Assembly: GCA_964344215.1 (NCBI GenBank)
Contig: CAYFMP010000049.1
Location: 1 to 30,628 of the forward strand
Direction: 5' to 3'
Origin: CAYFMP01 sp964344215
Lineage (GTDB): Bacteria; Pseudomonadota; Alphaproteobacteria; Rhodospirillales; Casp-alpha2
DNA: 30,628 bases
Under the pieces are notes generated by a model. It ran no database searches, was not told where the DNA came from, and worked only from the letters and a program-made list of their open reading frames with translations. Shown here one piece after another: positions 15,199 to 23,049 of the stretch. Within the stretch, counting starts at the first letter, position 1. Each line of letters begins with the position of its first letter. A program made the translations under genes and the position numbers.

Positions 15199-17190
15199 CT
15201 ATCCATCCGGATGAAACCAGTCATAGATGGTGGCGGCCAGGTGCTTGGAGATTCCGTCGACTGCGGCCAAGTCGGCATGACCGGCTTGGGCGATGGCGTC
15301 GGGCCCGCCGAAGTGGTGAAGCAGCGCCTTCTTGCGTCGTGCGCCGACGCCCGGGATGTCGTCGAGCACCGAGCGGGTCAGGGCTTTAGAGCGTTTCTGG
15401 CGATGGGTGCCGATGGCGAACCGGTGGGCCTCGTCGCGCAGGCGCTGCAGGAAATAAAGGACCGGATTGCGGCTCTCCAGGGTCAGAGGTTCGATCCGTC
15501 CCGGCAGATAGATGCGCTCGCGCCCGGCGTTGCGGTCCGGCCCCTTGGCGATGGCCGCCAACGCGATGTCGTCGATGCCAATATCGGCGAACACCTGCTC
15601 GGCGATGCCGAGGTGTCCACGGCCGCCGTCGATCAGCACCAGATCCGGCCACTGGCCGCCGGAGCGGTCCGGGTCTTCCTTGAGGGCGCGCGAAAAGCGC
15701 CGTGTGAGCACTTCGCGCATCATCGCGTAATCGTCGCCAGGGGCGTATTCGCCCCCGCTCCCGCCGTCGGCGGACTCCGCCGCGGCCCCTTTCATGGTGA
15801 ACTTGCGATAGGCGCTCTTGTTGAGGCCTTCGACGCCGGCGACAATCATGCCGCCGACCGCTTTGGTCCCTGAGACATGGGAATTGTCATAGACCTCGAT
15901 GCGTTCCGGCGACGCCTCGAGACCGAGAACCTCGGCCAGGCCGTCGAGAAGGCGGCGCTGCGAGGCGCTTTCCGCCATGCGCCGGCCCAATGCCTCGCGG
16001 GCGTTGGTCAGCGCATGATCGACCAGTTTGCGCTTGTCGCCGCGTCTCGGATGGACCACCCGAACTCGGCGCCCGACACGGACCGACAAGGCTTCGGCGA
16101 CGAGGTCGTGGTTGGGCAGATCGTGGCTGATGAAGACCGTCCTAGGCGGCTGCGTCTTGGCATAAAACTGCCCGAGGAAGGCTTCCAGCACGGTGGCGGC
16201 GTCGGCGTCGCGGGCTTGGGCCGGGAAATAGGATCGGTTGCCGAAATTGGCACCGGTACGGAAGAAAAACACTTGAACGCAGGTGACGCCGCCATCTTGG
16301 TGGGCGGCGACGACGTCGGCTTCGCCGACACCGGCGAGATTGATGTCCTGGTGGGCCTGGATGCGGGTCAGGGCGCGAATACGGTCGCGGAACTGAGCCG
16401 CTTCCTCGTAGGCCTGCGTATTGCTGGCCTGCTGCATGCGTCCCGCCAGTTCGCGTTGGATGGCCTGGCTGTCGCCGGACAGGAAACGCCGTGCCTGACC
16501 GACCAGTTCGGCATACGCCTCCTTATCGATCCTACCGACGCAAGGCGCGGCACACCGCTTGATCTGAAAAAGTAGACAGGGCCGGGTGCGGGTCGAGAAC
16601 ACGGTGTCGGTGCACGATCTCAGGAGGAAGGCCCGCTGCAGGACGGCAAGCGCTTCGTTGACCGCCCACGCGGAGGCAAAGGGGCCGAAGTAGTCGCCCT
16701 TGCGGCTGTGCGCGCCGCGGTGTTTGAGGACCTGCGGGAAATCGTGATCGGCGGTGACCAGGATCGCCGGAAATGACTTGTCGTCGCGCAGCAGGATGTT
16801 GTAGCGCGGCGCGTAGCGCTTGATCAGGTTCGACTCGNNNNNNNNNNGCAGCAACGCCTCGGCCTCCGTATGCGTGGTGACGAACTCCATGGAAGCCGTC
16901 TCGAAGATCATCCGGCGGATGCGGGTCGACTGCCGATCCGGCTTGGTGTAGGCGGCGACGCGTTTCTTGAGGCTTTTGGCCTTGCCGACGTAGAGGACCT
17001 TGCCGTCGGCGTTGATCATCCGGTAGACGCCTGGGCTTCCCGGCAGCGTTCTGACGTGCGCCTCGATCACCGCAACGCCGGTCTCGGCAACGGCCGATGG
17101 TTCCTTCGGTTCCAGACTCCGGTTCAATATTTCGACCCGATTTACAAGATTCTCGAACTGCTGATCCCAATGTTCGGGCGGGCGCGGCAC
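15199..17190 (-). CDS. uvrC: excinuclease ABC subunit C
   Basis: Nuclease subunit of UvrABC nucleotide excision repair, which cuts on both sides of a lesion. The protein has about 660 residues. The N-terminal GIY-YIG nuclease domain is at about 47-125 (GSPGVYRM...VLYVGKAKSLKKRV), the UVR domain near 205-240 (IQRELAGRMQQA...YEEAAQFRDRI), and the RNase H-like nuclease domain from about 290 to 560 (VYDNSHVSGTKAVGGMIV, LVLIDGGRGHLG). Tandem helix-hairpin-helix motifs lie at the end (DIPGVGARRKKALL, VDGISKHLAATIYDWF). The start is GTG at 17190. The frame is intact across a ten-N assembly gap in the GIY-YIG domain. It is first of the uvrC-pgsA-mobB series, and its upstream gap is the AT-rich 17191-17513. 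I saw no LexA-type GTTC/GAAC pair there. Confidence 0.96.
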   Translation of the reverse strand: MPRPPEHWDQQFENLVNRVEILNRSLEPKEPSAVAETGVAVIEAHVRTLPGSPGVYRMINADGKVLYVGKAKSLKKRVAAYTKPDRQSTRIRRMIFETASMEFVTTHTEAEALLXXXXESNLIKRYAPRYNILLRDDKSFPAILVTADHDFPQVLKHRGAHSRKGDYFGPFASAWAVNEALAVLQRAFLLRSCTDTVFSTRTRPCLLFQIKRCAAPCVGRIDKEAYAELVGQARRFLSGDSQAIQRELAGRMQQASNTQAYEEAAQFRDRIRALTRIQAHQDINLAGVGEADVVAAHQDGGVTCVQVFFFRTGANFGNRSYFPAQARDADAATVLEAFLGQFYAKTQPPRTVFISHDLPNHDLVAEALSVRVGRRVRVVHPRRGDKRKLVDHALTNAREALGRRMAESASQRRLLDGLAEVLGLEASPERIEVYDNSHVSGTKAVGGMIVAGVEGLNKSAYRKFTMKGAAAESADGGSGGEYAPGDDYAMMREVLTRRFSRALKEDPDRSGGQWPDLVLIDGGRGHLGIAEQVFADIGIDDIALAAIAKGPDRNAGRERIYLPGRIEPLTLESRNPVLYFLQRLRDEAHRFAIGTHRQKRSKALTRSVLDDIPGVGARRKKALLHHFGGPDAIAQAGHADLAAVDGISKHLAATIYDWFHPDG
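16838..16847. other. assembly gap of ten N inside uvrC
   Basis: Ten undetermined bases interrupt codons for the conserved GIY-YIG segment EALL...ESNLIKRYAPRYN. The round number indicates a scaffolding filler rather than a measured length. UvrC homologues have a single residue here (EALLLESNLIK type), so the real missing sequence is probably one base. Confidence 0.95.
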
Positions 17191-17216
17191 CCGACCGCCC
17201 GTCTCGGTATTTTATC

Positions 17217-17513
17217 TAGTTTGTAACTATCCACGATTTATGTGGATAACTCTGTTGAAAACGGGCTTGCTCGAACCTAATCCTTGAAAAATCAAAGGTT
17301 TTCTTTGTTTTGCCTAATTTTTGATCAGCGCCCTGAATCATTGATTCTAATGTTTAATTCAAGATTCTGCCGATTCCCGAACAAACCGCGACACATTCTG
17401 AAATAATTCGGTTATCTCTCTGTAACACGGCTTGGCCTGTGCACAACTCTCCGAAGTGTTGTCGGGTAAACGGTCATAAAGAAAAGGACCCGCTGTGTTG
17501 TGAATTCGGCGAT
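17217..17513. other. AT-rich intergenic region with DnaA box and GANTC cluster (candidate replication-origin-like region)
   Basis: About 300 bases without a gene between uvrC and folB, clearly richer in A+T than its surroundings. TGTGGATAA at 17241-17249 is a perfect DnaA box on the minus strand. CTATCCACG at 17227-17235 is a 7/9 match in the opposite orientation, so the two form an inverted repeat (arms TATCCAC/GTGGATA). TGTGCACAA at 17438-17446 is a third, weaker box. Between them are T/A tracts (17283-17325) and four GANTC methylation sites within 42 bases (17335, 17343, 17363, 17372). This combination resembles alphaproteobacterial origins, where DnaA and CcrM sites cluster. It also must hold the uvrC promoter. 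No small gene is evident. Confidence 0.4.
17241..17249 (-). promoter_or_regulatory. DnaA box (perfect consensus)
   Basis: TTATCCACA on the minus strand matches the DnaA consensus at all nine positions. A second partial box (17227-17235) faces it five bases away. DnaA binding here could serve replication initiation or control of uvrC. Confidence 0.55.
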
Positions 17514-17933
17514 CTATACTTGTGAATTAAACCGTTCAATTTCGACGCCGACGCTTTCTGCATCCTCGAGAATATCGAGTTTTTCAACCCGCACCCTAGC
17601 TGATTGGACACGACGGTCGGACAGGCACATCTGGGCGATGTTCTCGGCCAGGGTTTCGACAAGATTGACATGGCCGACGCCAACGATCCGCTCTATTCCC
17701 TTGACCAACTCCTCGTAGCAGATGACGTTGCGGATATCATCGTTGATCGGTTGGTCGCCCTCGCCGACGGCCAGGTCAAGGTTGATGCGGACCCGTTGCG
17801 CGCGTTCCTTTTCGTGGCGGTGAACGCCGATCGAACAATCGATCATGAAGTCGCGTATGAATACGTGCCGAACGGCGTTGCGGGCGTCGGCGATCCTCAG
17901 CGTATGAACGACACTGGCTGGATTTGCACTCAC
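17514..17933 (-). CDS. folB: dihydroneopterin aldolase FolB
   Basis: Folate-pathway enzyme that cleaves 7,8-dihydroneopterin to 6-hydroxymethyl-dihydropterin and glycolaldehyde. The 139-residue protein has IRDFMIDCSIGVHRHEKERAQRV (26-48), the usual first strand and turn. It also has CYEELVKGI near 72-80, VNLVETLAENIA (89-100) with the conserved glutamate, and catalytic K118 in RVEKLDIL, followed by the SVGVEIER closing strand. The GTG start at 17933 has GGAGG five bases upstream; a longer frame to 18017 would overlap the reductase gene. It follows the pteridine-reductase-like gene by 22 bases. The first 20 residues before the fold are unconserved. Confidence 0.92.
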   Translation of the reverse strand: MSANPASVVHTLRIADARNAVRHVFIRDFMIDCSIGVHRHEKERAQRVRINLDLAVGEGDQPINDDIRNVICYEELVKGIERIVGVGHVNLVETLAENIAQMCLSDRRVQSARVRVEKLDILEDAESVGVEIERFNSQV

Positions 17934-17955
17934 TGTATCCTCCGTGGGCTTTGTG

Positions 17956-18723
17956 TCATTCCGGGGTCTGTTCTTGCGCCGCCTCGGGCGCCCCGCCCAG
18001 GTGCTCGCCGGCGTCAAGAGCGATCATTTGTCCGGTCATGGCCGCCGCGTCAAGGATATAGCGCACTCCGGCGCAGATGTCTTCCGTTCCAACCTGGCGC
18101 TGAAGCGGCAGGGTCGACCATTGTTCGACGAATTCCTGTTCGGTCTGATGGCGGCTCGGCAATACCGGTCCCGGACCGATGGCGTTGACGCGAATTCGCG
18201 GCGCCGCGGCCCGGGCCAGAGTTTGCGTCAATCCCCAAAGCCCAACCTTGCTCAAGGTGTAACTAGTGAAATCGGGCCCCAGATTCCATACCCGCTGGTC
18301 GATCAGGTTGATGATGTTGCCTTCCCGACCGTCCGGCAACTGGCGCATGAATTCCTGGGCGAGCACGAACGGAGCACGCAGGTTGACTTCCATATGCAGG
18401 TCCCAGGAATGCCGGGTCGCCGTTTCGGGCGTGTCCGGCTCGAAAACCGAGGCGTTGTTGATTAGGCAATTCAAGGGCCCCAGCTCGTCGACGGAGCGTT
18501 CGACCAAGCTCAGCGATTCGGCCTCGACCCGCAGGTCGGCGGCGAGTGCGGCCGCCCGCCCGCCGGCGGCTGCTATCTCCTCGACAACACCGTTCGCTTC
18601 CACGGCCGAGCGGTTGAAATGGACCGCCACCGCCCAACCGTTGGCAGCCAGATCGAGAGCCAGGGCGCGGCCGATGCGCCGCGCCGCGCCGGTGATCAGA
18701 ACCACGTTGCCGGTTGTCGTCAT
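17956..18723 (-). CDS. folM: pteridine reductase-like short-chain dehydrogenase (FolM type)
   Basis: Short-chain dehydrogenase of 255 residues. The nucleotide loop is TGAARRIG (11-18), the TGxxxRxG form typical of pteridine reductases (PTR1/FolM) rather than the usual TGxxxGxG. The active site has D142 in place of the common serine, then Y155 and K159 (SYTLSK). The 13-residue D-to-Y spacing is that of PTR1, whose triad is Asp-Tyr-Lys. INNAS (88-92) and NAIGPGPVLPS are also present. The protein would reduce dihydromonapterin or dihydrofolate with NADPH. The adjacent folB, 22 bases downstream, supports a pterin role. It could substitute for a missing folA, but that cannot be judged from this window. 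Confidence 0.85.
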   Translation of the reverse strand: MTTTGNVVLITGAARRIGRALALDLAANGWAVAVHFNRSAVEANGVVEEIAAAGGRAAALAADLRVEAESLSLVERSVDELGPLNCLINNASVFEPDTPETATRHSWDLHMEVNLRAPFVLAQEFMRQLPDGREGNIINLIDQRVWNLGPDFTSYTLSKVGLWGLTQTLARAAAPRIRVNAIGPGPVLPSRHQTEQEFVEQWSTLPLQRQVGTEDICAGVRYILDAAAMTGQMIALDAGEHLGGAPEAAQEQTPE

Positions 18724-18759
18724 GGCCGGAGAATGGGCGATCGTGGCCGACGTTTCAAG

Positions 18760-19734
18760 TCAACCGAAGCCTGCCAGGACGTTGTCGACGCCGGCTGCCT
18801 GGATCCAGATATAGGCGCCATAAAGGACCAGGAAAAAGCCGGCCGCCGGCCGTGTCAGACGCATGCCGAGAACCAGTATCGGCAACAGGAAGGCGCTGGT
18901 GATCAACATTGCCCAGATGTCGAAGTTGAGAATCTGGTCGGCCACCGGCAACGGCACGGTGACCGCGGCCGCGCCGCCGACGCCGAGAATGTTGAACAGG
19001 TTGGAGCCGACCACGTTGCCGACGGCGACGTCGGAATGACCGCGCAGGGCGGCCACCACGGAAGCCGCCAGTTCGGGCAGAGAGGTGCCGAAGGCGAACA
19101 GCGTCAGCCCGATAACCTCTTCCGAGACGCCGAAGGCGCGGGCGATCTGAACGCCGCCGTCGACCAGGATATCGGCGCCCCAAGCCAAACCGGCCAACCC
19201 GACCAGCACCAGAAGGATCGCCAGCGGGACGCTCTTCGGCCGCGCCCCCAGTTCCTCGACCTCGTGGATGTGTTCGGCCGCCGCCTCTGGATCGTGCGAT
19301 TCTCGCCAATAGGAGACACCGAGAAAGATGAAGAACGCCACCAGCAGCGCCAGCCCGGCGCTCAATCCGAGCACGCCCTGGGCACAGAGCGCGGCGAACA
19401 GGATGGATCCGCCCATCAAGACCACGCCGTCGCGTTTCAACGACGACGGGCGCTCGATGATCGGCTTCAGCACGCAGGTGACGCCCAGGATCAACAGTAC
19501 GTTGGCGATATTGGAGCCGACGATATTGCCGACCGCCAGTCCCGGAGCGCCGGACAGCGCCGCGTCGATGCTGACGACCAGTTCCGGCGCCGAGGTGCCG
19601 ACCGCGACCACTGTCATGCCGATCACCAGCAACGAGACACCTAGGCGTTCGGCGAGCGTCACCGCGCCACGCACGAGCAACTCGGCGGCGCCGGTCAAGA
19701 CCGCGAAACCGACGACAACTTGCAGATACATCAT
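18760..19734 (-). CDS. calcium/sodium antiporter, CaCA family (YrbG-like)
   Basis: Inner-membrane cation exchanger of 324 residues with about ten helices. It is built of two homologous halves, each with the CaCA alpha-repeat: GTSAPELVVSIDAALSG then AVGNIVGSNIANVLLILG (46-84), and GTSLPELAASVVAALRG then AVGNVVGSNLFNILGVGG (about 217-256). The conserved acidic and asparagine residues of both repeats are present. A charged cytoplasmic loop with several histidines and glutamates (147-165) joins the halves. Two adjacent ATGs (19734, 19731) are possible; the first overlaps the rppH stop by 4 bases. YrbG-type exchangers are assigned to Ca2+/Na+ exchange; the true ion is not proven. Confidence 0.92.
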   Translation of the reverse strand: MMYLQVVVGFAVLTGAAELLVRGAVTLAERLGVSLLVIGMTVVAVGTSAPELVVSIDAALSGAPGLAVGNIVGSNIANVLLILGVTCVLKPIIERPSSLKRDGVVLMGGSILFAALCAQGVLGLSAGLALLVAFFIFLGVSYWRESHDPEAAAEHIHEVEELGARPKSVPLAILLVLVGLAGLAWGADILVDGGVQIARAFGVSEEVIGLTLFAFGTSLPELAASVVAALRGHSDVAVGNVVGSNLFNILGVGGAAAVTVPLPVADQILNFDIWAMLITSAFLLPILVLGMRLTRPAAGFFLVLYGAYIWIQAAGVDNVLAGFG

Positions 19735-20240
19735 ATCGGGGAAGCCATCCTTTTCGGCAGATCGTGGAATTCCGACAGGATATCTTCATAGAGGCGCCGC
19801 TTGAAAGGAATGATTAATCCCGGCAGGTCTTCGAAGGCCACCCAGCGCCATTCGACGAACTCCGGATGGCCGTCCCCGGCCAGGTCGAAATCGTCGTCGT
19901 CGCCGGTGAACCGAAGCGCGAACCATTTCTGTGTCTGGCCGCGAAAACGACCGCCCCAGGAAACCCCCATCAAGTGGTCGGGCAGGTCATAGGTCAGCCA
20001 ATCCGTGGATTCGGCAATGATCTCGCATTTGTCGGTGCCGGTTTCCTCGATCACCTCGCGCAACACCGCCTCGGCCGGTGTCTCGCCTTCGTCGATACCG
20101 CCCTGCGGCATTTGCCAATAGCGGTCGACCGGCTGACCCGGATCCATCGACCGCCGGCCGATCCATACCCGGCCGTCCGCGTTGAACAAGACCGCGCCGA
20201 CGCCAGGCCGGTAGGGTAGGTCGGGGTCGGCGGGCGTCAT
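19731..20240 (-). CDS. rppH: RNA pyrophosphohydrolase
   Basis: Nudix hydrolase that removes pyrophosphate from the 5' end of mRNA and so triggers decay. The 169-residue protein opens LPYRPGVGAVLFNADGRVWIGRR, has the WQMPQGGID segment and a complete Nudix box at 47-69 (G47, E53, R61, E62, E65, E66, G68), and ends with EFVEWRWVAFEDLPGLIIPFKRRLYEDIL, a typical RppH/YgdP pattern. ATG at 20240 overlaps the deacetylase-like gene stop by 4 bases; its own stop overlaps the exchanger start. Alphaproteobacterial rppH is usual at the end of the ctpA block. Confidence 0.94.
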   Translation of the reverse strand: MTPADPDLPYRPGVGAVLFNADGRVWIGRRSMDPGQPVDRYWQMPQGGIDEGETPAEAVLREVIEETGTDKCEIIAESTDWLTYDLPDHLMGVSWGGRFRGQTQKWFALRFTGDDDDFDLAGDGHPEFVEWRWVAFEDLPGLIIPFKRRLYEDILSEFHDLPKRMASPI

Positions 20241-21685
20241 CTGACCTTTTGAGTGTCGGCCATGCCGGAAACCGGAACCAGCGCCACCTGCTTGGCTTGG
20301 AGTGTCGCCAGCCACGCCGACAGGCGTTCGATGGTCGAGGGATAGGGCCGCGCAATGGCGACGGCGACGCGGCGTTTGAGCACCAATTGCTCCAGTTCCG
20401 CCAACTTGGCGTCGATGGCCGACTTCGAGGGGTTCTCGTCGATTACCATGTTGACGATGGCTTTTGGAAGTTCCAACTGGGCGGCGATGCGGGGTCCGAC
20501 GGACGAGCGGCTGACGCCGCCGTCGACGAACATCAGGCCACGCGCCTTGAGGACTTCCAGCACTGGTTTCATTTTCGATTCGATGGAGCCGAAGCGCGAT
20601 CCCATGACGCTGACGACACCGACGTATCCGGTCATCAAGCTCAGCACTGAATTCAAGCGGGCGAGGTTTTCTGTGTCCTCGGCGGTCGCGGTCAGTGATA
20701 TCGGCCCGGCGTCGCGTACCGGGAAACGGTCGCTTTCCATGGGCAGCCCCATGAAAACTTCGTGTCCGGCCAACCGCGCTCTCAGCAGCCAGTCCTCCAA
20801 ATCGGACCCGTAGGGATCGAAGACCAGGCTGACCTCGGGCGGCAGTTTCCTGACGGCGGCCATCGAGGCGGCCCGGCTCAAACCGACCTCGGAAACCAGG
20901 ATGCCGAGCCTAGGCGTGCTGTCGGAAGCGTCGTTGGGGCGGGAGTAGACTTGCCACGGCAGGCGCCCCTCGGGCCCGATCCGGGGCAAGAAGTGCTTGC
21001 CGTCTTCCAGCGGTTCGACCAGCAGCGCGTCGGGAACGTTGCCGAGCGGTGCCGTCGACGGCATGTCCGGCGTCCGGTAGGCAACCGAAGAGGACGATAG
21101 AACGGTAAGGCCGTCAGTCGTTTCCTGGGTTTCCTGGACGAAGGTGTTGAGCGACCCGCTGCCCTGGGTCAGATTGCGCAGCGGTTGAGTGGAGAGAATT
21201 GCCGGTTGCGGCTCGGCGCCCGGCGGCGTCAACACCGGACCGGGCTCGAGCGCCGCCGGCAGCGCCATTTCGACGCGTGGCCCCTTCCTCTCCGGTGCGC
21301 CCGCCTGCATTTCGGCCTCACCGGAGTCGTCGCTGAAATACCAGTACGCGCCGCCGCCGAGCATGCCGAGCACCAGGACGGCGGCGCCGGCAGCGGCAAA
21401 TACTACGGGTTTGCGGGCGAAGACGGACTCGCCTTCGCCCTCTTCCTCGTCGTCGAATTCGCTATCGTCGTCTTCGAATTCGGGGATCTCGTCGTCTTCT
21501 TCGCCGCCTTCGAGAGCAACGTTGTCCTCGTCGATAACCTGGGTCTTCGGGCTGTCGTCGTCCTCAAAGGCGTCGCCGAACTCGTCGTAATCGTCGTCGT
21601 CCTCGCCGCCGCCTTTGCGCTTGAACAGCTTGCCGAGGGCCGCCGGGGCGGCAATCCTGGGGAGTTTCAGTTTCGGCAGTTTCAC
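20237..21685 (-). CDS. divergent polysaccharide deacetylase family protein, probably without catalytic residues
   Basis: A 482-residue single-pass membrane protein. Residues 1-25 are basic, 26-88 are extremely acidic (long Asp/Glu runs), a transmembrane helix lies at about 94-117, a variable linker follows to about 255, and the C-terminal domain (258-475) matches the divergent polysaccharide deacetylase family (YibQ/DUF610). Conserved pieces are RLAGHEVFMGLPMES, VGVVSVMGSRFGS and KARGLMFVDGG. The usual metal-site IDDxG is LVSEVG here, NHMGSRF has become SVMGSRF, and the DSxT segment is DGGVSRS. The fold is kept but hydrolysis looks unlikely. It lies 29 bases after ctpA and overlaps rppH. Family members sit beside envC/ctpA and are thought to act on the envelope. 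Confidence 0.85.
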   Translation of the reverse strand: MKLPKLKLPRIAAPAALGKLFKRKGGGEDDDDYDEFGDAFEDDDSPKTQVIDEDNVALEGGEEDDEIPEFEDDDSEFDDEEEGEGESVFARKPVVFAAAGAAVLVLGMLGGGAYWYFSDDSGEAEMQAGAPERKGPRVEMALPAALEPGPVLTPPGAEPQPAILSTQPLRNLTQGSGSLNTFVQETQETTDGLTVLSSSSVAYRTPDMPSTAPLGNVPDALLVEPLEDGKHFLPRIGPEGRLPWQVYSRPNDASDSTPRLGILVSEVGLSRAASMAAVRKLPPEVSLVFDPYGSDLEDWLLRARLAGHEVFMGLPMESDRFPVRDAGPISLTATAEDTENLARLNSVLSLMTGYVGVVSVMGSRFGSIESKMKPVLEVLKARGLMFVDGGVSRSSVGPRIAAQLELPKAIVNMVIDENPSKSAIDAKLAELEQLVLKRRVAVAIARPYPSTIERLSAWLATLQAKQVALVPVSGMADTQKVR

Positions 21686-21714
21686 GAGAGTTCCCCGAAC
21701 ATGGCGTCGGTCGA

Positions 21715-23049
21715 TCAGTTGGTGCTTGTGATCCTGTTCTCCCTAAACAATGCCATACCGCGCAGCAGGTCGAGGGCTCGCGACAATTGATAGTCCTGCG
21801 GTTCCTCGGCCTTGTCGTCGGCCGCCTCGGGCGATTTCCGAGCGCCGGCCGGATGATCGGCGTCCTTCGGCGGCTCGCCGTTCTCGTTCTTGAGGGCGCC
21901 GCGGAGGTCGGCCTCACGGCGTTGCCTGCCGTTGTCGATGGTTTCGACGCGGGCCTGCTCGGCAATGATATCGGGATCGATGCCCTCGCCCTGGATCGAA
22001 CGCCCTGACGGCGTGTAATAACGTGCCGTGGTCAGACGCATGGCGCCGTGGCCGGGCAGCGGCATGATCGTCTGCACCGAGCCTTTGCCGAACGACCGGG
22101 TACCGAGCACGATGGCGCGGCGGTGATCCTGCAGTGCGCCGGCGACGATTTCGGAGGCCGATGCCGAGCCGCCGTTGATCAGCACGACCATCGGCAGCCC
22201 ATCGGCCAAGTCGCCGCCGCGGGCGTTGTAGCGTTGCGTGTCCTCGGGGTCGCGCGACCGGGTCGAGACGATCTCGCCCTTGTCCAGGAAAGCGTCGGAC
22301 ACGGCCGTTGCCTGATCCAGCAGCCCACCGGGGTTATTGCGGAGGTCGAGGACGATACCCTGCAAATCGTCGCCAAGGCCCTCACGGAATCCCTCCATCG
22401 CCTTCCTCAGCCCTTTTTCGGTCTGTTCGCTGAACGAGGTGATCCGGATGTAGCCGATCTTGTCCTCAAGGCGCGAGCGCACCGAGGTGATCTTGATGAC
22501 GGCGCGGGTAATGGTCACGTCGAAGGCCTCGGCCCGGCCCTTGCGGCGGATGGTCAGCTTGATGTCGGTGCCGACCTTGCCGCGCATCTTGTCGACCGCC
22601 TGACCCAGAGTCAGGCCTTGGACGAACTCGCCGTCGAGATGAGTGATCAGGTCGCCGGCCTCGACTCCGGCCCGGTAGGCCGGTGTATCGTCGATCGGCG
22701 AGATCACTTTGACGAGGCCGTTCTCCATGGTGACTTGAATACCCAGTCCGCCGAATTCGCCCTTGGTGTTGACCTGCATCTCGCGAAAGTTCTTGGCGTT
22801 GAGATAGCTCGAATGCGGGTCGAGCGCGGCCAGCATACCGGTAATGGCCGCTTCGATCATTTCTTCGTCGGTCGGCTCGTCGACGTATTCGGCGCGCACC
22901 CGTTCGAACACGTCGCCGAACAGGTTGAGCAGCCGGTAGGTGTTGGCGTCGTTCTTGGCCTTGTCTTCGGCGGCCGATCCGGGGACTGCCCAAATCGGCA
23001 CCATCAGGACGGCGACGCCAAGGGCCGCCAGCAGGGTTCGAGTTTTCAT
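21715..23049 (-). CDS. ctpA: S41-family C-terminal processing peptidase CtpA
   Basis: Periplasmic serine protease that trims or degrades envelope proteins at their C-termini. The 444-residue protein has a signal peptide (MKTRTLLAALGVAVL, cleavage near AAED at 25-29), an N-terminal helical region, a PDZ domain at about 95-180 (GEFGGLGIQV to the TRAVI strand), and the S41 catalytic core with S297 in NGGSASASEI, K322 in SFGKGSV and Q326. The C-terminal 60 residues are polar. I chose the ATG at 23049, which has AGGA six bases upstream, over an ATG five codons earlier. In related genomes it directly follows envC; here about 1.5 kb of low-GC DNA separates them, so it probably needs its own promoter. 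Confidence 0.94.
   Translation of the reverse strand: MKTRTLLAALGVAVLMVPIWAVPGSAAEDKAKNDANTYRLLNLFGDVFERVRAEYVDEPTDEEMIEAAITGMLAALDPHSSYLNAKNFREMQVNTKGEFGGLGIQVTMENGLVKVISPIDDTPAYRAGVEAGDLITHLDGEFVQGLTLGQAVDKMRGKVGTDIKLTIRRKGRAEAFDVTITRAVIKITSVRSRLEDKIGYIRITSFSEQTEKGLRKAMEGFREGLGDDLQGIVLDLRNNPGGLLDQATAVSDAFLDKGEIVSTRSRDPEDTQRYNARGGDLADGLPMVVLINGGSASASEIVAGALQDHRRAIVLGTRSFGKGSVQTIMPLPGHGAMRLTTARYYTPSGRSIQGEGIDPDIIAEQARVETIDNGRQRREADLRGALKNENGEPPKDADHPAGARKSPEAADDKAEEPQDYQLSRALDLLRGMALFRENRITSTN

Noticed and set aside
17191..17513. LexA (SOS) box in front of uvrC
   Set aside because: I looked for the alphaproteobacterial GTTC-N7-GTTC or GAAC-N7-GAAC pair and found only single half-sites.
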